From NCBI RefSeq assembly GCF_001562415.1, contig NZ_LOEE01000019.1:169165-233164 (forward strand): a stretch of DNA of 64,000 bases, written 5' to 3'. Below, piece by piece: positions 46,354 to 56,915 of this stretch; position 1 is the stretch's first letter; each line of letters begins with the position of its first letter. A program made the translations under genes and the position numbers. The stretch comes from Thermotalea metallivorans. GTDB lineage: Bacteria > Bacillota > Clostridia > Peptostreptococcales > Thermotaleaceae. The notes under the pieces are model-generated. The model was not told the DNA's origin, did not search any database, and saw only the letters and a program-made list of their open reading frames with translations.

Positions 46354-47541
46354 TCATGAATAATCCAACAATGCCTTTAAAATATATGCCTTTAGTTCCT
46401 CAACATTTTTTAGATCTATCCGGTCGTCTTCTATACTGTGAACCCAATCCAGCCTTGGAAAATATGGTTTTTTCATAAAATAAACGGCATCACATTTGCT
46501 CAGGGAAACTGCAGGGATATTTTCTTCCAAAAAGCTGGCAAAATCACTAATGTCATAATTGTTCCAATAGACGCCTTTGTTGTTTTTTTGCACTTCATAT
46601 ATGATTTTTTGAAATAAAATTTCCTTCTTGCATCCGCTTACAAATAAATCTTTTCCCCTTCCGATGCAATCTATATTGATGACATGGGTTTCCTTGGACT
46701 TCAGCTCCTTTTTATGCTTCCGAATATAATGCCTGCTGCCGATGAGTCCCTTTTCTTCATTGTCAAATAAAATGATTTTTACGTCATCATCCAAATCTAA
46801 GCCATTGATCTCCTCTGCAAGCATCAAGGCACATACCAAACCACTGGTGTTATCATCCAAGGGAGGATTTTGATCTGTTTTTTTGAAGGAATAATTCCAT
46901 AATATAAAAAAAGCCATAACTCCTCCCTGCCCTGCAATACTTATTTTCGTCCATTCTTTCATAAGCATCCACAGGGTTTCCATTTGTAAAAGTCCTTCCG
47001 TCAAGATGCAATCGGCGGTAAATTTTAAAATCATCAACAGGGTTACGGCATCCGTTATTTTTTTAGCTTCTTTCAGCCAAGGCATCATCATGCGCATCAT
47101 AGACAAAGTGAAATTTCTCAAAGGCTTGATCATCAGACACCCCTTGTCCCGAAACACTGTATCATAATGGGCACATACGATCACTTGCCTGTTTCCTACC
47201 CGCCTGCTTTTTTTTTCTAAGATAATATTTTTAGAGTGATAAAGGAAGGGAAGCATTGTCAAAAACATTTGATATTGAATAAAAAAAAGAGAAGCACCTG
47301 TATAAACAAAAGTAAAAAAACTGCTGTATTTCGATACAAAACAGACATATATTCCCCACACATATAGAAAGGAATATAAAATCAACCTTATCTGCTCCTT
47401 GTAGTCCCAAAGAAATTGATTTTTTTCAATTATTAGTTCAAAATGATTCAGTTTTTCTTCTTTCATCCTTTGCACCCAACGGATAAATTTTTCTTTCCCT
47501 TCCCGGCTAGTGCGTTCGTAGCTTGTCAGTTCTTGAAGCAT
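46354..47541 (-). CDS. Membrane-embedded M28-family metallopeptidase
   Basis: 395 residues from ATG 47541 (GGTGGAG upstream). Zinc ligands: AHYD (H125, D127), PPLDDNTSG (about 229-230), catalytic pair NEE (262-263), INIDC (D291) and a C-terminal HSIEDD His. Two membrane helices lie at about 51-95. About 100 residues with two further hydrophobic segments separate the first and second zinc motifs, where most M28 enzymes have a short loop. Substrate unknown; an aminopeptidase or cell-surface peptidase is likely. Confidence 0.85.
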   Translation of the reverse strand: MLQELTSYERTSREGKEKFIRWVQRMKEEKLNHFELIIEKNQFLWDYKEQIRLILYSFLYVWGIYVCFVSKYSSFFTFVYTGASLFFIQYQMFLTMLPFLYHSKNIILEKKSRRVGNRQVIVCAHYDTVFRDKGCLMIKPLRNFTLSMMRMMMPWLKEAKKITDAVTLLMILKFTADCILTEGLLQMETLWMLMKEWTKISIAGQGGVMAFFILWNYSFKKTDQNPPLDDNTSGLVCALMLAEEINGLDLDDDVKIILFDNEEKGLIGSRHYIRKHKKELKSKETHVINIDCIGRGKDLFVSGCKKEILFQKIIYEVQKNNKGVYWNNYDISDFASFLEENIPAVSLSKCDAVYFMKKPYFPRLDWVHSIEDDRIDLKNVEELKAYILKALLDYS

Positions 47542-47711
47542 TGCTCTCCACCTTTTTCTTTTTCCATGAGCATGCCCATTCTCCACGCCCCTTATACCTT
47601 TGTTCAAATATTTTATCTATAGAAGAAAGGTATGTGAAAAACTGGATAGAATTATAATATAGATGTACAACTTTCCAGTTGGAATTTATTCGATGAATCC
47701 GGGAGTATGAT

Positions 47712-49460
47712 ATGGAAAATTTCAAGACCTTAAAAGACTTTATCCTACGACATAAATGGTTTTATATATTCGGTATTGTGAGTCTTCTCCTAGTGGATGG
47801 CCTTCAACTGTTCATCCCCGAAATATTAAGGAATTTTACAGATACCCTCAGCAGAGGAGAGATCACAACGGATTTATTCATCCGCTACTGCATAGGGTTA
47901 CTCTCTCTGGCAATCATCATTGCAATTCTTCGATATTTTTGGAGAATGCTCATCATGGGTACTTCGAGACATATGGAATACTACTTGCGGGACCGTATGT
48001 TCAAACATCTGCAGCATCTCTCTATTGACTACTTTCATCATCATAAGGCAGGAGATCTCATGGCTAGGGCCACCAATGACATCAACGCGGTAAAGATGGC
48101 TATGGGAATGGGTGTCGTCATGATTACCGATGCTTTCTTCTTAACCGCTGCAATCCTGTTCAGAATGGTTGCAACCATTGATATGAAACTGGTGATATCG
48201 GCCTTGCTGCCCCTCCCCTTGTTGGTTGTCGTGGTGCTGTATTTCGGAAAATCCATCCACAACAGATTTCGAGCAGTTCAGGAGGCCTTTTCCAAGCTGA
48301 CGGAGAAGGTGCAAGAAAACATCTCCGGCATACGGGTTGTCAAATCCTTCGTCCAGGAATCCTTTGAAATCCAAAAATTTACAGATGCCAATCAATATCT
48401 TTTCAATAAAAACATGGATCTGGTAAAAATTCACGGACTTTTCCATCCTCTGATAGCACTCATCACATCCCTCAGCTATGGCATTGTCCTCTGGTATGGC
48501 AGTATTTTAGTTGTCAAAAATATCATTACTTTAGGCGATTTTGTAGCTTTCAACAGTTATCTGGCAATCCTGGCATGGCCTATCATGGCCTTGGGATGGG
48601 TCATCAACATACTGCAAAGGGGTTCCGCCTCCATGTCCAGAATCAACGAGATTCTCCATGCAAAACCAGACATCATTGAGGGAAAAAATGCTATCCATAA
48701 AGAAACATTGGAAGGAGAAATTTCTATAGAAAATTTGCATTTTCGCTATCCCGGCACCTCCCGTTACGTACTAAGGGACATAAACATCCACATTCCCCCC
48801 GGTAATTCCTTAGGTATTATCGGCAGAACGGGATCAGGCAAGTCTACCCTGCTGCATTTAATCCTCCGTTTGTATGAAATAGAAGAAGGGATCATTCAAA
48901 TTGACGGCATCAACATCAAAGACCTTTCACTGGATACCCTGAGAAAACATATAGGAGTTGTAGAGCAGGAAAGCTTTTTATTCTCCACCAGCATCAAAGA
49001 CAATATCACCTTTGGTGATCCAAACTTCAAGATGGAAGATGTGGTTGCCGCAGCAAAAATTGCTCAAATTCATGACAATATAATGAATTTTCCCCATCAG
49101 TATGATACCCTTGTAGGTGAACGGGGTGTTACCCTTTCGGGAGGCCAAAAACAAAGAACCTGCATTGCCAGAACTATTATCAGAAAACCCCGGCTATTGT
49201 TCCTGGATGATTGCCTGTCAGCCGTAGATACACAGACGGAAGAAAAAATTTTGCAGGGTTTGCAGGAAATCATGAAGCAAAAGACAAATATCATTATTGC
49301 CCATCGCATTTCTACTATAAAGCATTGTGATGAAATCATTGTTTTAGACGAAGGAAAAATTGTAGAGAGGGGTACCCACGAGACATTGATCCAAAAAGAT
49401 GGGTTATATCGGCAAATTTATGAAAAGCAACTGTTAGAAGAACAAATTTCCATAGAATAG
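47712..49460 (+). CDS. ABC exporter half-transporter A, degenerate catalytic site
   Basis: 582 residues: six membrane helices (about 15-310) and a nucleotide-binding domain with Walker A GRTGSGKST, signature LSGGQ and Walker B LLFLDD. The catalytic Glu after Walker B is Asp (LDDCLS), so its own site is probably inactive. Forms a heterodimer with the next gene, like BmrC/BmrD. It may export drugs, peptides or lipids. Divergent from the M28 peptidase gene. Confidence 0.93.
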   Translation: MENFKTLKDFILRHKWFYIFGIVSLLLVDGLQLFIPEILRNFTDTLSRGEITTDLFIRYCIGLLSLAIIIAILRYFWRMLIMGTSRHMEYYLRDRMFKHLQHLSIDYFHHHKAGDLMARATNDINAVKMAMGMGVVMITDAFFLTAAILFRMVATIDMKLVISALLPLPLLVVVVLYFGKSIHNRFRAVQEAFSKLTEKVQENISGIRVVKSFVQESFEIQKFTDANQYLFNKNMDLVKIHGLFHPLIALITSLSYGIVLWYGSILVVKNIITLGDFVAFNSYLAILAWPIMALGWVINILQRGSASMSRINEILHAKPDIIEGKNAIHKETLEGEISIENLHFRYPGTSRYVLRDINIHIPPGNSLGIIGRTGSGKSTLLHLILRLYEIEEGIIQIDGINIKDLSLDTLRKHIGVVEQESFLFSTSIKDNITFGDPNFKMEDVVAAAKIAQIHDNIMNFPHQYDTLVGERGVTLSGGQKQRTCIARTIIRKPRLLFLDDCLSAVDTQTEEKILQGLQEIMKQKTNIIIAHRISTIKHCDEIIVLDEGKIVERGTHETLIQKDGLYRQIYEKQLLEEQISIE

Positions 49461-49463
49461 CGG

Positions 49464-51239
49464 GTGGATAGTATGCACAATTTCTTCCATGAAGAACGAA
49501 TTTACAAAAATTATGATGCTATGTTGTTGAAACGTCTTTTGACATACGCAAAACCTTTTCAAGGACAGCTGATCATCTGCATTGTCCTGCTTCTTTTGAT
49601 TGCTTTTCTGGACCTTTCCAGACCATATTTAATAAAGCTTTTGATTGATGACTATATTCCAAAAAAAGATATCCCTGGGATCCATCGCATGGGCCTGCTG
49701 TATCTGTTCATTATTTTTTCTGCCTTTATGTTGAACTATTTTCAAGTGTATTTACTGCAATATACCAGCAATAAAATTATTTTCAACATTCGCCAGGAGG
49801 TATTTTCCCATCTTCAAAAAATGTCCCTTTCTTTTTTCGATAAAAATACCGTGGGACGTCTTGTAACAAGGGTTACCAATGATACGGAAGCCCTCAGTGA
49901 AATGTATACAAGCGTACTGGTAAATTTGTTCAAAGATTTGTTTATAATTTCCGGTGCCATCATTGTTATGATAAAGCTGAGTTTTTCTTTATCTTTGATC
50001 GTTTTTTCCATCTTTCCTTTTCTTGTGGCAGGTACGATCTTATTTGCTCGAACTGTACGCCCCATCTACCGGGAAGTACGTACGAAATTAGCCAAAATAA
50101 ATTCTGCCCTCAATGAGAATATCGCCGGTATAAAAACCATTCAAATCTTTCGAAAGGAAGGATACATCTACCGAGAATTCAACAAAATGAATAGGGAATA
50201 TTTAGATGCATCCAATCAACAGTTAAAAATTTATGCCCTATTCCACCCTGGCATAGAACTGTTGAGTACCCTTGGGCTTACGGCTATTCTCTGGTATGGA
50301 GGAAATCAGGTGCTGCAACATGCCATGGAGTTTGGTGTATTATTTGCATTTATCAGCTATTTGAAGGATTTTTTCCGCCCCATCGCAGACATGTCTGAAA
50401 AATACAATATTCTCCAAGCTGCTATGACTTCATCGGAAAGAATATTCGAGCTGTTGGATACCCCTGCAGATATCCCCCAGCCCCATCATCCCGTTGTCAT
50501 GGATACACTGGAAGGTGTCATTGAATTTAAGAATGTTTGGTTTGCTTATCAGCCCGGAGAATGGGTGCTGAAAGATGTAAGTTTCAAAATCAATCCCGGG
50601 GAAACCATTGCCATTGTAGGCGCTACCGGCTCCGGCAAATCCACCATCATTCATCTTCTAGGGCGTTTTTATGATATTCAACAAGGGGAAATCCTCATCG
50701 ATGGAATTAACATTAAAGACATGGACCTGAACAGCTTGCGGTGCAATATGGGAATGGTACTGCAGGACACCTTTTTGTTCTCCGGCCACATGATTTCCAA
50801 TATTCGATTAAACAATCCGTCCATCACCGATGAGGCCGTCCAAAATATTGCAAAATACGTCAATGCCCATGATTTTATTCAAAAGCTTCCAAAACAGTAC
50901 TATGAAGAAGTTCAAGAAAGAGGTTCTACTTTATCTTTGGGCCAAAGGCAGCTCATAGCTTTGGCTCGGGTCTTGGCGTATCAGCCTTCTATTTTGATTT
51001 TAGACGAAGCCACGTCCAATATTGATACAGAAACAGAGTCCCTCATACAGGACGCTATCAAAAAAATACTGCAGGGAAGAACCAGCATCATGATCGCCCA
51101 TCGCCTATCTACGATCCAGCATGCTCACCGGATTATTGTAATGCACAAAGGACAGATTCGAGAAACTGGAACGCATCAAGAACTTCTGGAGAAAAGGGGA
51201 ATTTATTATCGCCTTTATCAGTTGCAGTATAAAGAATAG
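49464..51239 (+). CDS. ABC exporter half-transporter B
   Basis: 591 residues, six membrane helices and a nucleotide-binding domain with Walker A GATGSGKST, an altered signature LSLGQ and Walker B LILDE with the catalytic Glu. Only three bases separate it from half-transporter A. Its deviating signature pairs with the degenerate Asp site of A, leaving one canonical and one degenerate ATP site, the usual BmrCD design. Confidence 0.93.
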   Translation: MDSMHNFFHEERIYKNYDAMLLKRLLTYAKPFQGQLIICIVLLLLIAFLDLSRPYLIKLLIDDYIPKKDIPGIHRMGLLYLFIIFSAFMLNYFQVYLLQYTSNKIIFNIRQEVFSHLQKMSLSFFDKNTVGRLVTRVTNDTEALSEMYTSVLVNLFKDLFIISGAIIVMIKLSFSLSLIVFSIFPFLVAGTILFARTVRPIYREVRTKLAKINSALNENIAGIKTIQIFRKEGYIYREFNKMNREYLDASNQQLKIYALFHPGIELLSTLGLTAILWYGGNQVLQHAMEFGVLFAFISYLKDFFRPIADMSEKYNILQAAMTSSERIFELLDTPADIPQPHHPVVMDTLEGVIEFKNVWFAYQPGEWVLKDVSFKINPGETIAIVGATGSGKSTIIHLLGRFYDIQQGEILIDGINIKDMDLNSLRCNMGMVLQDTFLFSGHMISNIRLNNPSITDEAVQNIAKYVNAHDFIQKLPKQYYEEVQERGSTLSLGQRQLIALARVLAYQPSILILDEATSNIDTETESLIQDAIKKILQGRTSIMIAHRLSTIQHAHRIIVMHKGQIRETGTHQELLEKRGIYYRLYQLQYKE

Positions 51240-51250
51240 ACCCTTTGTTT

Positions 51251-51877
51251 TTATTGATTATATCTTCTATGCAATTCTGTTTTGATTTCCTCCATATCTA
51301 TCCCTTTTTCAACCATTAATACAAGAATATGATAAATCAGATCGCTGATCTCATAAATGACTTCCGATTTGCTTTCATTTTTGGCACCAATGATCACTTC
51401 ACTGCTTTCCTCTCCAATTTTTTTTAAAATTTTATCGATCCCTTTTTCAAATAAATAATTGGTATAGGAACCTTCCACAGGATTTTTCTTTCGATGTTGA
51501 ATCCTGGCATACAGCATAGGGAGAATTTCTTTTTTTTCATAGCCTTCCATATCTTGAAGAATTGTTGAAAAAAAACAGGTCTCTTCTCCGGTATGGCAGG
51601 CATTCCCCATAGGTACTACTTCCACAAGCAACGCATCTTTATCGCAATCATAGGAAATTTTTTTGACGATTTGGTAATTTCCCGAGGTCTCTCCTTTATT
51701 CCACAACTGTTTTCTACTTCTACTGTAAAACCATGTTTTTTTGCTTTCTATGGTTTTGAGAAGGGCCTCCCGATTCATATAAGCCAGCATCAATACCTTG
51801 CCGGTGACAATATCCTGTATGATAGCAGGAATCAGTCCCCTGTCATCGAATTGAAGGTTTGACAGATTATTCTCCAT
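51251..51877 (-). CDS. hisI: Phosphoribosyl-AMP cyclohydrolase / phosphoribosyl-ATP pyrophosphatase
   Basis: 208-residue HisIE fusion for steps 2 and 3 of histidine synthesis. HisI half: [10 protein letters not shown], then [10 protein letters not shown] with metal Cys and GNACHTG. HisE half from about 118 with [13 protein letters not shown]. It ends the his operon, just after hisF. Its stop lies 12 bases from that of the convergent ABC exporter gene. Confidence 0.96.
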   Translation of the reverse strand: MENNLSNLQFDDRGLIPAIIQDIVTGKVLMLAYMNREALLKTIESKKTWFYSRSRKQLWNKGETSGNYQIVKKISYDCDKDALLVEVVPMGNACHTGEETCFFSTILQDMEGYEKKEILPMLYARIQHRKKNPVEGSYTNYLFEKGIDKILKKIGEESSEVIIGAKNESKSEVIYEISDLIYHILVLMVEKGIDMEEIKTELHRRYNQ

Positions 51878-51881
51878 ATGC

Positions 51882-52640
51882 TCATCTCCTTACCTCGATT
51901 CCTTGCCCATAAAGATAATTTTTTAATTCTCTAATTTTTACATCCCCGTAGTGAAATACGGAAGCCGCCAAGGCAGCGTCAGCCTTTCCTTCGGTGAAAA
52001 CCCGAGCAAAGTCTTCCTTTTTTCCGGCTCCTCCTGAAGCCACCACAGGAATTTTCACCTTTTCAGAGATCATCCTTGTCACCTCGAGGTCATATCCTTC
52101 TTTCATCCCGTCAGTATCTATGCAGTTTACTACAATTTCTCCTGCGCCCAATGCTTCTCCCCTTTTTGCCCATGCCAATGCATCCATCCCTGTGTCTATC
52201 CTTCCTCCCTGAATATATACTGTCCATTCCTTTTCCTGATTCCTCTTTATATCCATGGACAGTACCACGCATTGCTTGCCAAATTTTAAAGCCGCTTCCG
52301 TAATCAGATAGGGATTTTTCACGGCAGCGGAATTCACAGAAACCTTATCTGCTCCAGCCCGCAATACGGCAGTAAAATCTTCCACTGTCCGGATGCCGCC
52401 GCCTACCGTAAGGGGAATGTATACTGCTTCCGCCGTCCTTTCCACCACTCCCAAAAATATTTTCCGCCCATCGCTGGTGGCCGTAATATCATAAAACACC
52501 AGCTCATCTGCCCCCTCCTCATCATAGTACTTTGCCAATACTACAGGGTCATTTACATCGGCAAGACCTTGGAACTTCTTTCCCTTCACCACCCGTCCGC
52601 CATCTACGTCAAGACAAGGAATGATTCTCTTGGTTATCAT
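51882..52640 (-). CDS. hisF: Imidazole glycerol phosphate synthase, cyclase subunit
   Basis: 252 residues, a TIM barrel with catalytic Asp in [14 protein letters not shown] and the second in [14 protein letters not shown]. It works with HisH to form imidazole glycerol phosphate and AICAR. Overlaps hisA by 4 bases. Confidence 0.97.
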   Translation of the reverse strand: MITKRIIPCLDVDGGRVVKGKKFQGLADVNDPVVLAKYYDEEGADELVFYDITATSDGRKIFLGVVERTAEAVYIPLTVGGGIRTVEDFTAVLRAGADKVSVNSAAVKNPYLITEAALKFGKQCVVLSMDIKRNQEKEWTVYIQGGRIDTGMDALAWAKRGEALGAGEIVVNCIDTDGMKEGYDLEVTRMISEKVKIPVVASGGAGKKEDFARVFTEGKADAALAASVFHYGDVKIRELKNYLYGQGIEVRR

Positions 52641-53349
52641 TTCAATCCCTCCTGCAGTGTTTTTAACGCAATGTGTCCCGTATATAATGCTTTGCCGATG
52701 ATTGCGCCATCAATACCTAATTTTTCTAATTTTCTCACATCCTCTATACTGCCAATTCCCCCTGAAGCAATTAATTTCATGGAGATGTTTTTCTTCAGCA
52801 GCGCCAATGCTGCATCGTTGGGTCCCGAAAGCATTCCATCTTTGGCTATGTCCGTATATATGATGGTGGTAAGGCCTTTTTCCTCCAGTTTTTTTGCAAA
52901 TTCTACCGCTTTCAGGCCGGAAGTTTTTGTCCAGCCGTCTACAGCCACATAGCCGTTTTTTGCATCAATGGAGACAACAATTTTTTCCCCGAACCGTGCA
53001 ACAGCTTTTTCGATGAAACCGTCCTCTGCCACTGCCGACGTGCCAAGAATGACCCTTTCTACCCCCAAATCCAGCATATTTTTTATATCTTGGATGGTTC
53101 TGATCCCCCCCCTGCCTGTACAGGTATCTTGACGACCCGGACAATCTGACCGATGATTTCTCTATGCTGCGGCATTCCTCGGCAAGCTCCGTCCAAGTCG
53201 ACCAAATGCAGATACCGGGCCCCTTGATTTTCCCATTTTCTTGCAACCTCCACGGGATCTTCACCGTATATTTGTTCCTTAGCAAAATTCCCCTGTTCTA
53301 ACCTTACACATTTGCCCTTCCGTATATCGATGGCGGGAAAAATTATCAT
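52637..53349 (-). pseudogene. hisA: Phosphoribosylformimino-AICAR-P isomerase, frameshifted
   Basis: The N-terminal part starts at ATG 53349 ([19 protein letters not shown]) and the C-terminal part continues in another frame (NMLDLGVERVILGTSAV to the stop at 52637). The two frames meet at a run of eight G (53105-53112), where the family motif VGGGIR would need nine. One added base restores a 237-residue HisA. The rest is well conserved, including the catalytic IYTDIAKDG. Either a sequencing error, a recent mutation or a slippery tract. Overlaps hisH and hisF by 4 bases each. Confidence 0.88.
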
Positions 53350-53951
53350 TTTATCATCTCCCAAAAATTTTTTAGCAATCGCAAACCAGTTTTCCCGCTT
53401 TTTTCCGGGTGGAATTGCATTCCTACGATATTTTCTTTCCTGACAACCGCTGGTATATCCACGCCATACTCTGCACAAAATAAGATTTCTTCTTTATTCT
53501 TTGGCTGTAGGCAATAGGAATGTACAAAGTATACATATTCTTCGTCACCGATACCTTCTCCCAGTGGATCTTCCTTCCATTTTTTCAACCGGTTCCATCC
53601 CATATGGGGGACCTTCAAAGAAGTATTCAAGGCCACAATTTCTCCCTGCAGCACACCAAGACCTTCCCATTCCCCGTCTTCATAACTCTTTTCATAAAGC
53701 AATTGCATTCCTAGACAAATGCCTAAGGTAGGCTTTCCCTTGGACATATTCTCCTTCAAACTGCCCACCAATCCACTGGTCTTCAGACGGTCCATGGCAT
53801 CCTTGAAGGCCCCTACTCCAGGCAAAATCAGCGCTTTGCTGTCATAAATGTCTTTTTCCTTCGACGTAATTTTTACAGTATCATCCAAGTTGTAAAAAGC
53901 CTTGTAGACACTTTTTAGATTTCCTACACCATAATCAATAATTGCAATCAT
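53346..53951 (-). CDS. hisH: Imidazole glycerol phosphate synthase, glutaminase subunit
   Basis: 201 residues from ATG 53951 (GAGGAGG upstream). Class I glutamine amidotransferase: nucleophile Cys in GICLGMQLL, and the His/Glu pair in MQFHPEKSG. It feeds ammonia to HisF. Overlaps hisA by 4 bases. Confidence 0.96.
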   Translation of the reverse strand: MIAIIDYGVGNLKSVYKAFYNLDDTVKITSKEKDIYDSKALILPGVGAFKDAMDRLKTSGLVGSLKENMSKGKPTLGICLGMQLLYEKSYEDGEWEGLGVLQGEIVALNTSLKVPHMGWNRLKKWKEDPLGEGIGDEEYVYFVHSYCLQPKNKEEILFCAEYGVDIPAVVRKENIVGMQFHPEKSGKTGLRLLKNFWEMIK

Positions 53952-53989
53952 TTTTTTCCTCCTCGCCAGAGATCTGTTCTCCCTTCCAC

Positions 53990-54574
53990 TCAAATCAGTC
54001 CTTTGGAAGATAAAATGCCATGGATCCGTCCTTGTATAGCGGAAGCCTGGTCCAATGCCCTTCCAAATCCCTTAAAAATCGATTCTATAATATGATGGGT
54101 ATTCTTTCCACAGATCAGATGGATATGGAGGGTAATACGGGCATGATTTACGAAAGCCCTGAAAAATTCCTCCACCAACTCTGTTTCAAATTTTCCTGCA
54201 TAGGGATTTTGAAAGGATACATTATAATGCAAATAGGGCCTTCCGCTGATATCCACTGAAACCATGGATAAAGATTCATCCATAGGTGTATATGCCGTCC
54301 CATACCGGGCAATGCCTGCTTTATCTCCCAACGCTTCGGCAAAGGCTTTTCCCAGCACAATCCCCACATCCTCCACCGTATGATGATTATCTACCGCCAG
54401 ATCTCCCTTGCACGCCAGATCCATATCAAAAAAGCCGTGCTTGCACATCAACTGCAGCATATGGTCAAAAAAACCGATACCTGTATCAATCTCATATTTT
54501 CCTTGGCCATCCATCTGAAACAAAAGCTTTATATCTGTTTCTAAAGTCTTTCTTTCCACATTTGCCTTTCTCAT
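53990..54574 (-). CDS. hisB: Imidazoleglycerol-phosphate dehydratase
   Basis: 194 residues, monofunctional. Manganese-binding motifs FFDHML, VDNHHTVED and the C-terminal NTHHIIESIFKGFG. Overlaps hisC by 4 bases. Confidence 0.96.
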   Translation of the reverse strand: MRKANVERKTLETDIKLLFQMDGQGKYEIDTGIGFFDHMLQLMCKHGFFDMDLACKGDLAVDNHHTVEDVGIVLGKAFAEALGDKAGIARYGTAYTPMDESLSMVSVDISGRPYLHYNVSFQNPYAGKFETELVEEFFRAFVNHARITLHIHLICGKNTHHIIESIFKGFGRALDQASAIQGRIHGILSSKGLI

Positions 54575-55632
54575 GTATTCTTCACCACCCCCCTAAGCAT
54601 TTCTAACAATTGATCATTCTCGTATCTGCTGCCTACAGTAATCCTTATGAAGTTTTCCAGCTCCGGCCCATTGGAAAATATCTTTATGCCGATACCTTTC
54701 TCCTCCATGGCTTTAGCTACTTCCCTTGCCCCTTTCACTTGAATCCATAGAAAATTGGCAGCAGAAGGAAATACTTTGATATTTTCTACTTTGCTTAATT
54801 CCTCCGCCAAATAATCCCGCTCCAGCTTTATTCTTTGAATGTAGGGTTGAATCCGGTTTATCTCCTTCATGATGAATTCTCCGGCAGCTTGAGATAAAAT
54901 ATTGAGATTATAAGGCGGTTTCACCCGATATAAAATCTCCATGGTTTCTTCATGGGCAATGCCATAGCCGATGCGCAGCCCCGCCAAACCAAACGCCTTC
55001 GACAATGTCCTCAAGACGACAAGACGCTTCCATTCCCTCACCAGGGGCACAACCGTTTCCCCAAAAAATTCGTAATAAGCTTCGTCCACGACCACCAAGG
55101 CCTTTGTGTTCATCAATATCTCCATAATTGCATCCCTAGATAGGGTGGCTCCCGTAGGGTTGTTGGGATTACAAAGAAAAATTACCTTTGCCTTGTTCTT
55201 GTTTGCTCCTTCAATGATTCCCCCGATATCTATCCCAAAACCTTCCAAACAAGGGACTTCTATGGTTTTTCCCCCCACCATCTGAGTAAATATTTGATAC
55301 ATGGAAAAAGTAGGCTTATGGATCACTATACAATCATCTTTATCAATGAAGCTGTGGACAATCATCTGAATGATTTCATCAGATCCGTTGCCGCAGATGA
55401 TATTTTCTTTTTTCACATTTGTATAGTTCGCCAGGGCCTTCCTTAATTGTACGCTGTCTGAATCAGGGTACCGGTGGAACACCGCCTTCCCTATCATTTC
55501 CAGAAAGTCATCTTTGATTTCATGAAAAATGGCATAAGGACTTTCATTGGCATCCAGTTTTACATTCAATACCTTTTGCCCTGTTTTGTAAGGTCTTAAA
55601 GAGCGTACAGCATCCTTTATCAAATTATTCAT
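54571..55632 (-). CDS. hisC: Histidinol-phosphate aminotransferase
   Basis: 353 residues, fold-type I PLP enzyme. VDEAYYEF and the PLP lysine in RTLSKAFGLAGLRIGY. It converts imidazole acetol phosphate to histidinol phosphate. Overlaps hisD and hisB by 4 bases. Confidence 0.96.
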   Translation of the reverse strand: MNNLIKDAVRSLRPYKTGQKVLNVKLDANESPYAIFHEIKDDFLEMIGKAVFHRYPDSDSVQLRKALANYTNVKKENIICGNGSDEIIQMIVHSFIDKDDCIVIHKPTFSMYQIFTQMVGGKTIEVPCLEGFGIDIGGIIEGANKNKAKVIFLCNPNNPTGATLSRDAIMEILMNTKALVVVDEAYYEFFGETVVPLVREWKRLVVLRTLSKAFGLAGLRIGYGIAHEETMEILYRVKPPYNLNILSQAAGEFIMKEINRIQPYIQRIKLERDYLAEELSKVENIKVFPSAANFLWIQVKGAREVAKAMEEKGIGIKIFSNGPELENFIRITVGSRYENDQLLEMLRGVVKNT

Positions 55633-56915
55633 CTTTCAACCCTCACCTTGATAGAATTTGCATGGGCCGTTAATCCTTCTTTTTCGGCAAAATAAATCAC
55701 TTTTTCCTGAACTTTCTCCAAAGCATTTTTGTGATAATAAATAATGCTGGATTTTTTCATAAAATCATCTACTCCCAAGGGAGAAGAAAATCTGGCCGTC
55801 CCCTGGGTAGGCAATGTATGATTGGGTCCTGCAAAATAATCTCCCAAGGGTTCCGGGGTATAATTCCCCAGAAATATGGCTCCGGCATTTTTAATCTTCG
55901 GCAGCATCAAAAAAGGATTCTCTGCCATAATCTCTAAGTGTTCCGGGGCAATCTTATTGGCCAGTTGAATGGCTGCATCCATATCAGAAACGATAAATAT
56001 AAGCCCCCGGTCTTCAATCGATTTTTTCATGATATCCCTTCTGTCCAAACATGCCATTTGCCTGCTTATTTCCTCCATTACCTTTTTTCCTAATGCCACA
56101 GAAGTTGTAATCAGTATGGAAGAGGCCTCCTCATCATGTTCCCCTTGGGAAAGCAGGTCAGCCGCCACAAATCGGGGATCGGCATCTTCATCGGCCACAA
56201 TGCAGATCTCGCTGGGGCCGGCAATCATATCAATATCCACCATCCCAAACACTTTCCTTTTTGCCCTGGCCACATACATATTTCCCGGTCCCACGATTTT
56301 GCATACAGGTGGTATGGTCTGGGTTCCAAAGGCAAGAGCACCAATGGATTGGGCTCCCCCCACCTTATATATCTCTGTTATCCCGCAGACATAGGCCGCA
56401 GCCAATATATAGGGATGGATTTTTCCGTCCTTTCCCGGCGGTGTTACCATGGCAATGGATGGAACACCTGCTACTTGGGCAGGAATGGCATTCATCAGCA
56501 CCGACGAAGGATACGCCGCCTTTCCTCCCGGAACATAGATCCCTACCCTCTCGATGGGTGTAACCATTTGCCCTAAAATAATGCCGTCATCTTTATGGGT
56601 CATCCAAGAATTTTGTTTTTGCCGCATATGATAATCCAAAATATTCTTTTTTGCTTCTTCTAAGATCTCCAGGAATTCCTTCTCCACAAAATTTACTGCT
56701 TCCTCAATTTCTCCCGACAATACCTGAATGCAGTCCAGTTGAACACCGTCAAACTTTGCCGTATAAGCCTTGAGGGCTTCATCACCTTTTTTTTGTACAT
56801 CGTATAAAATTTCTTCCACAACTTCATCTGCGGAAGAAATGACTTCCCCTTGCCTTTTCAAATATTGATCCAATATTCCATCGATCTCGTTGAGATCCGC
56901 CGATATGATTTTCAT
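55629..56915 (-). CDS. hisD: Histidinol dehydrogenase
   Basis: 428 residues, zinc-dependent NAD enzyme for the last two steps. Motifs: ERVGIYVPGGKAAYPSSVLM, GPGNMYVARAKR, DLLSQGEHDEEA and the zinc/catalytic residues around IAPEHLEI. Overlaps hisG by 4 bases. Confidence 0.97.
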   Translation of the reverse strand: MKIISADLNEIDGILDQYLKRQGEVISSADEVVEEILYDVQKKGDEALKAYTAKFDGVQLDCIQVLSGEIEEAVNFVEKEFLEILEEAKKNILDYHMRQKQNSWMTHKDDGIILGQMVTPIERVGIYVPGGKAAYPSSVLMNAIPAQVAGVPSIAMVTPPGKDGKIHPYILAAAYVCGITEIYKVGGAQSIGALAFGTQTIPPVCKIVGPGNMYVARAKRKVFGMVDIDMIAGPSEICIVADEDADPRFVAADLLSQGEHDEEASSILITTSVALGKKVMEEISRQMACLDRRDIMKKSIEDRGLIFIVSDMDAAIQLANKIAPEHLEIMAENPFLMLPKIKNAGAIFLGNYTPEPLGDYFAGPNHTLPTQGTARFSSPLGVDDFMKKSSIIYYHKNALEKVQEKVIYFAEKEGLTAHANSIKVRVER

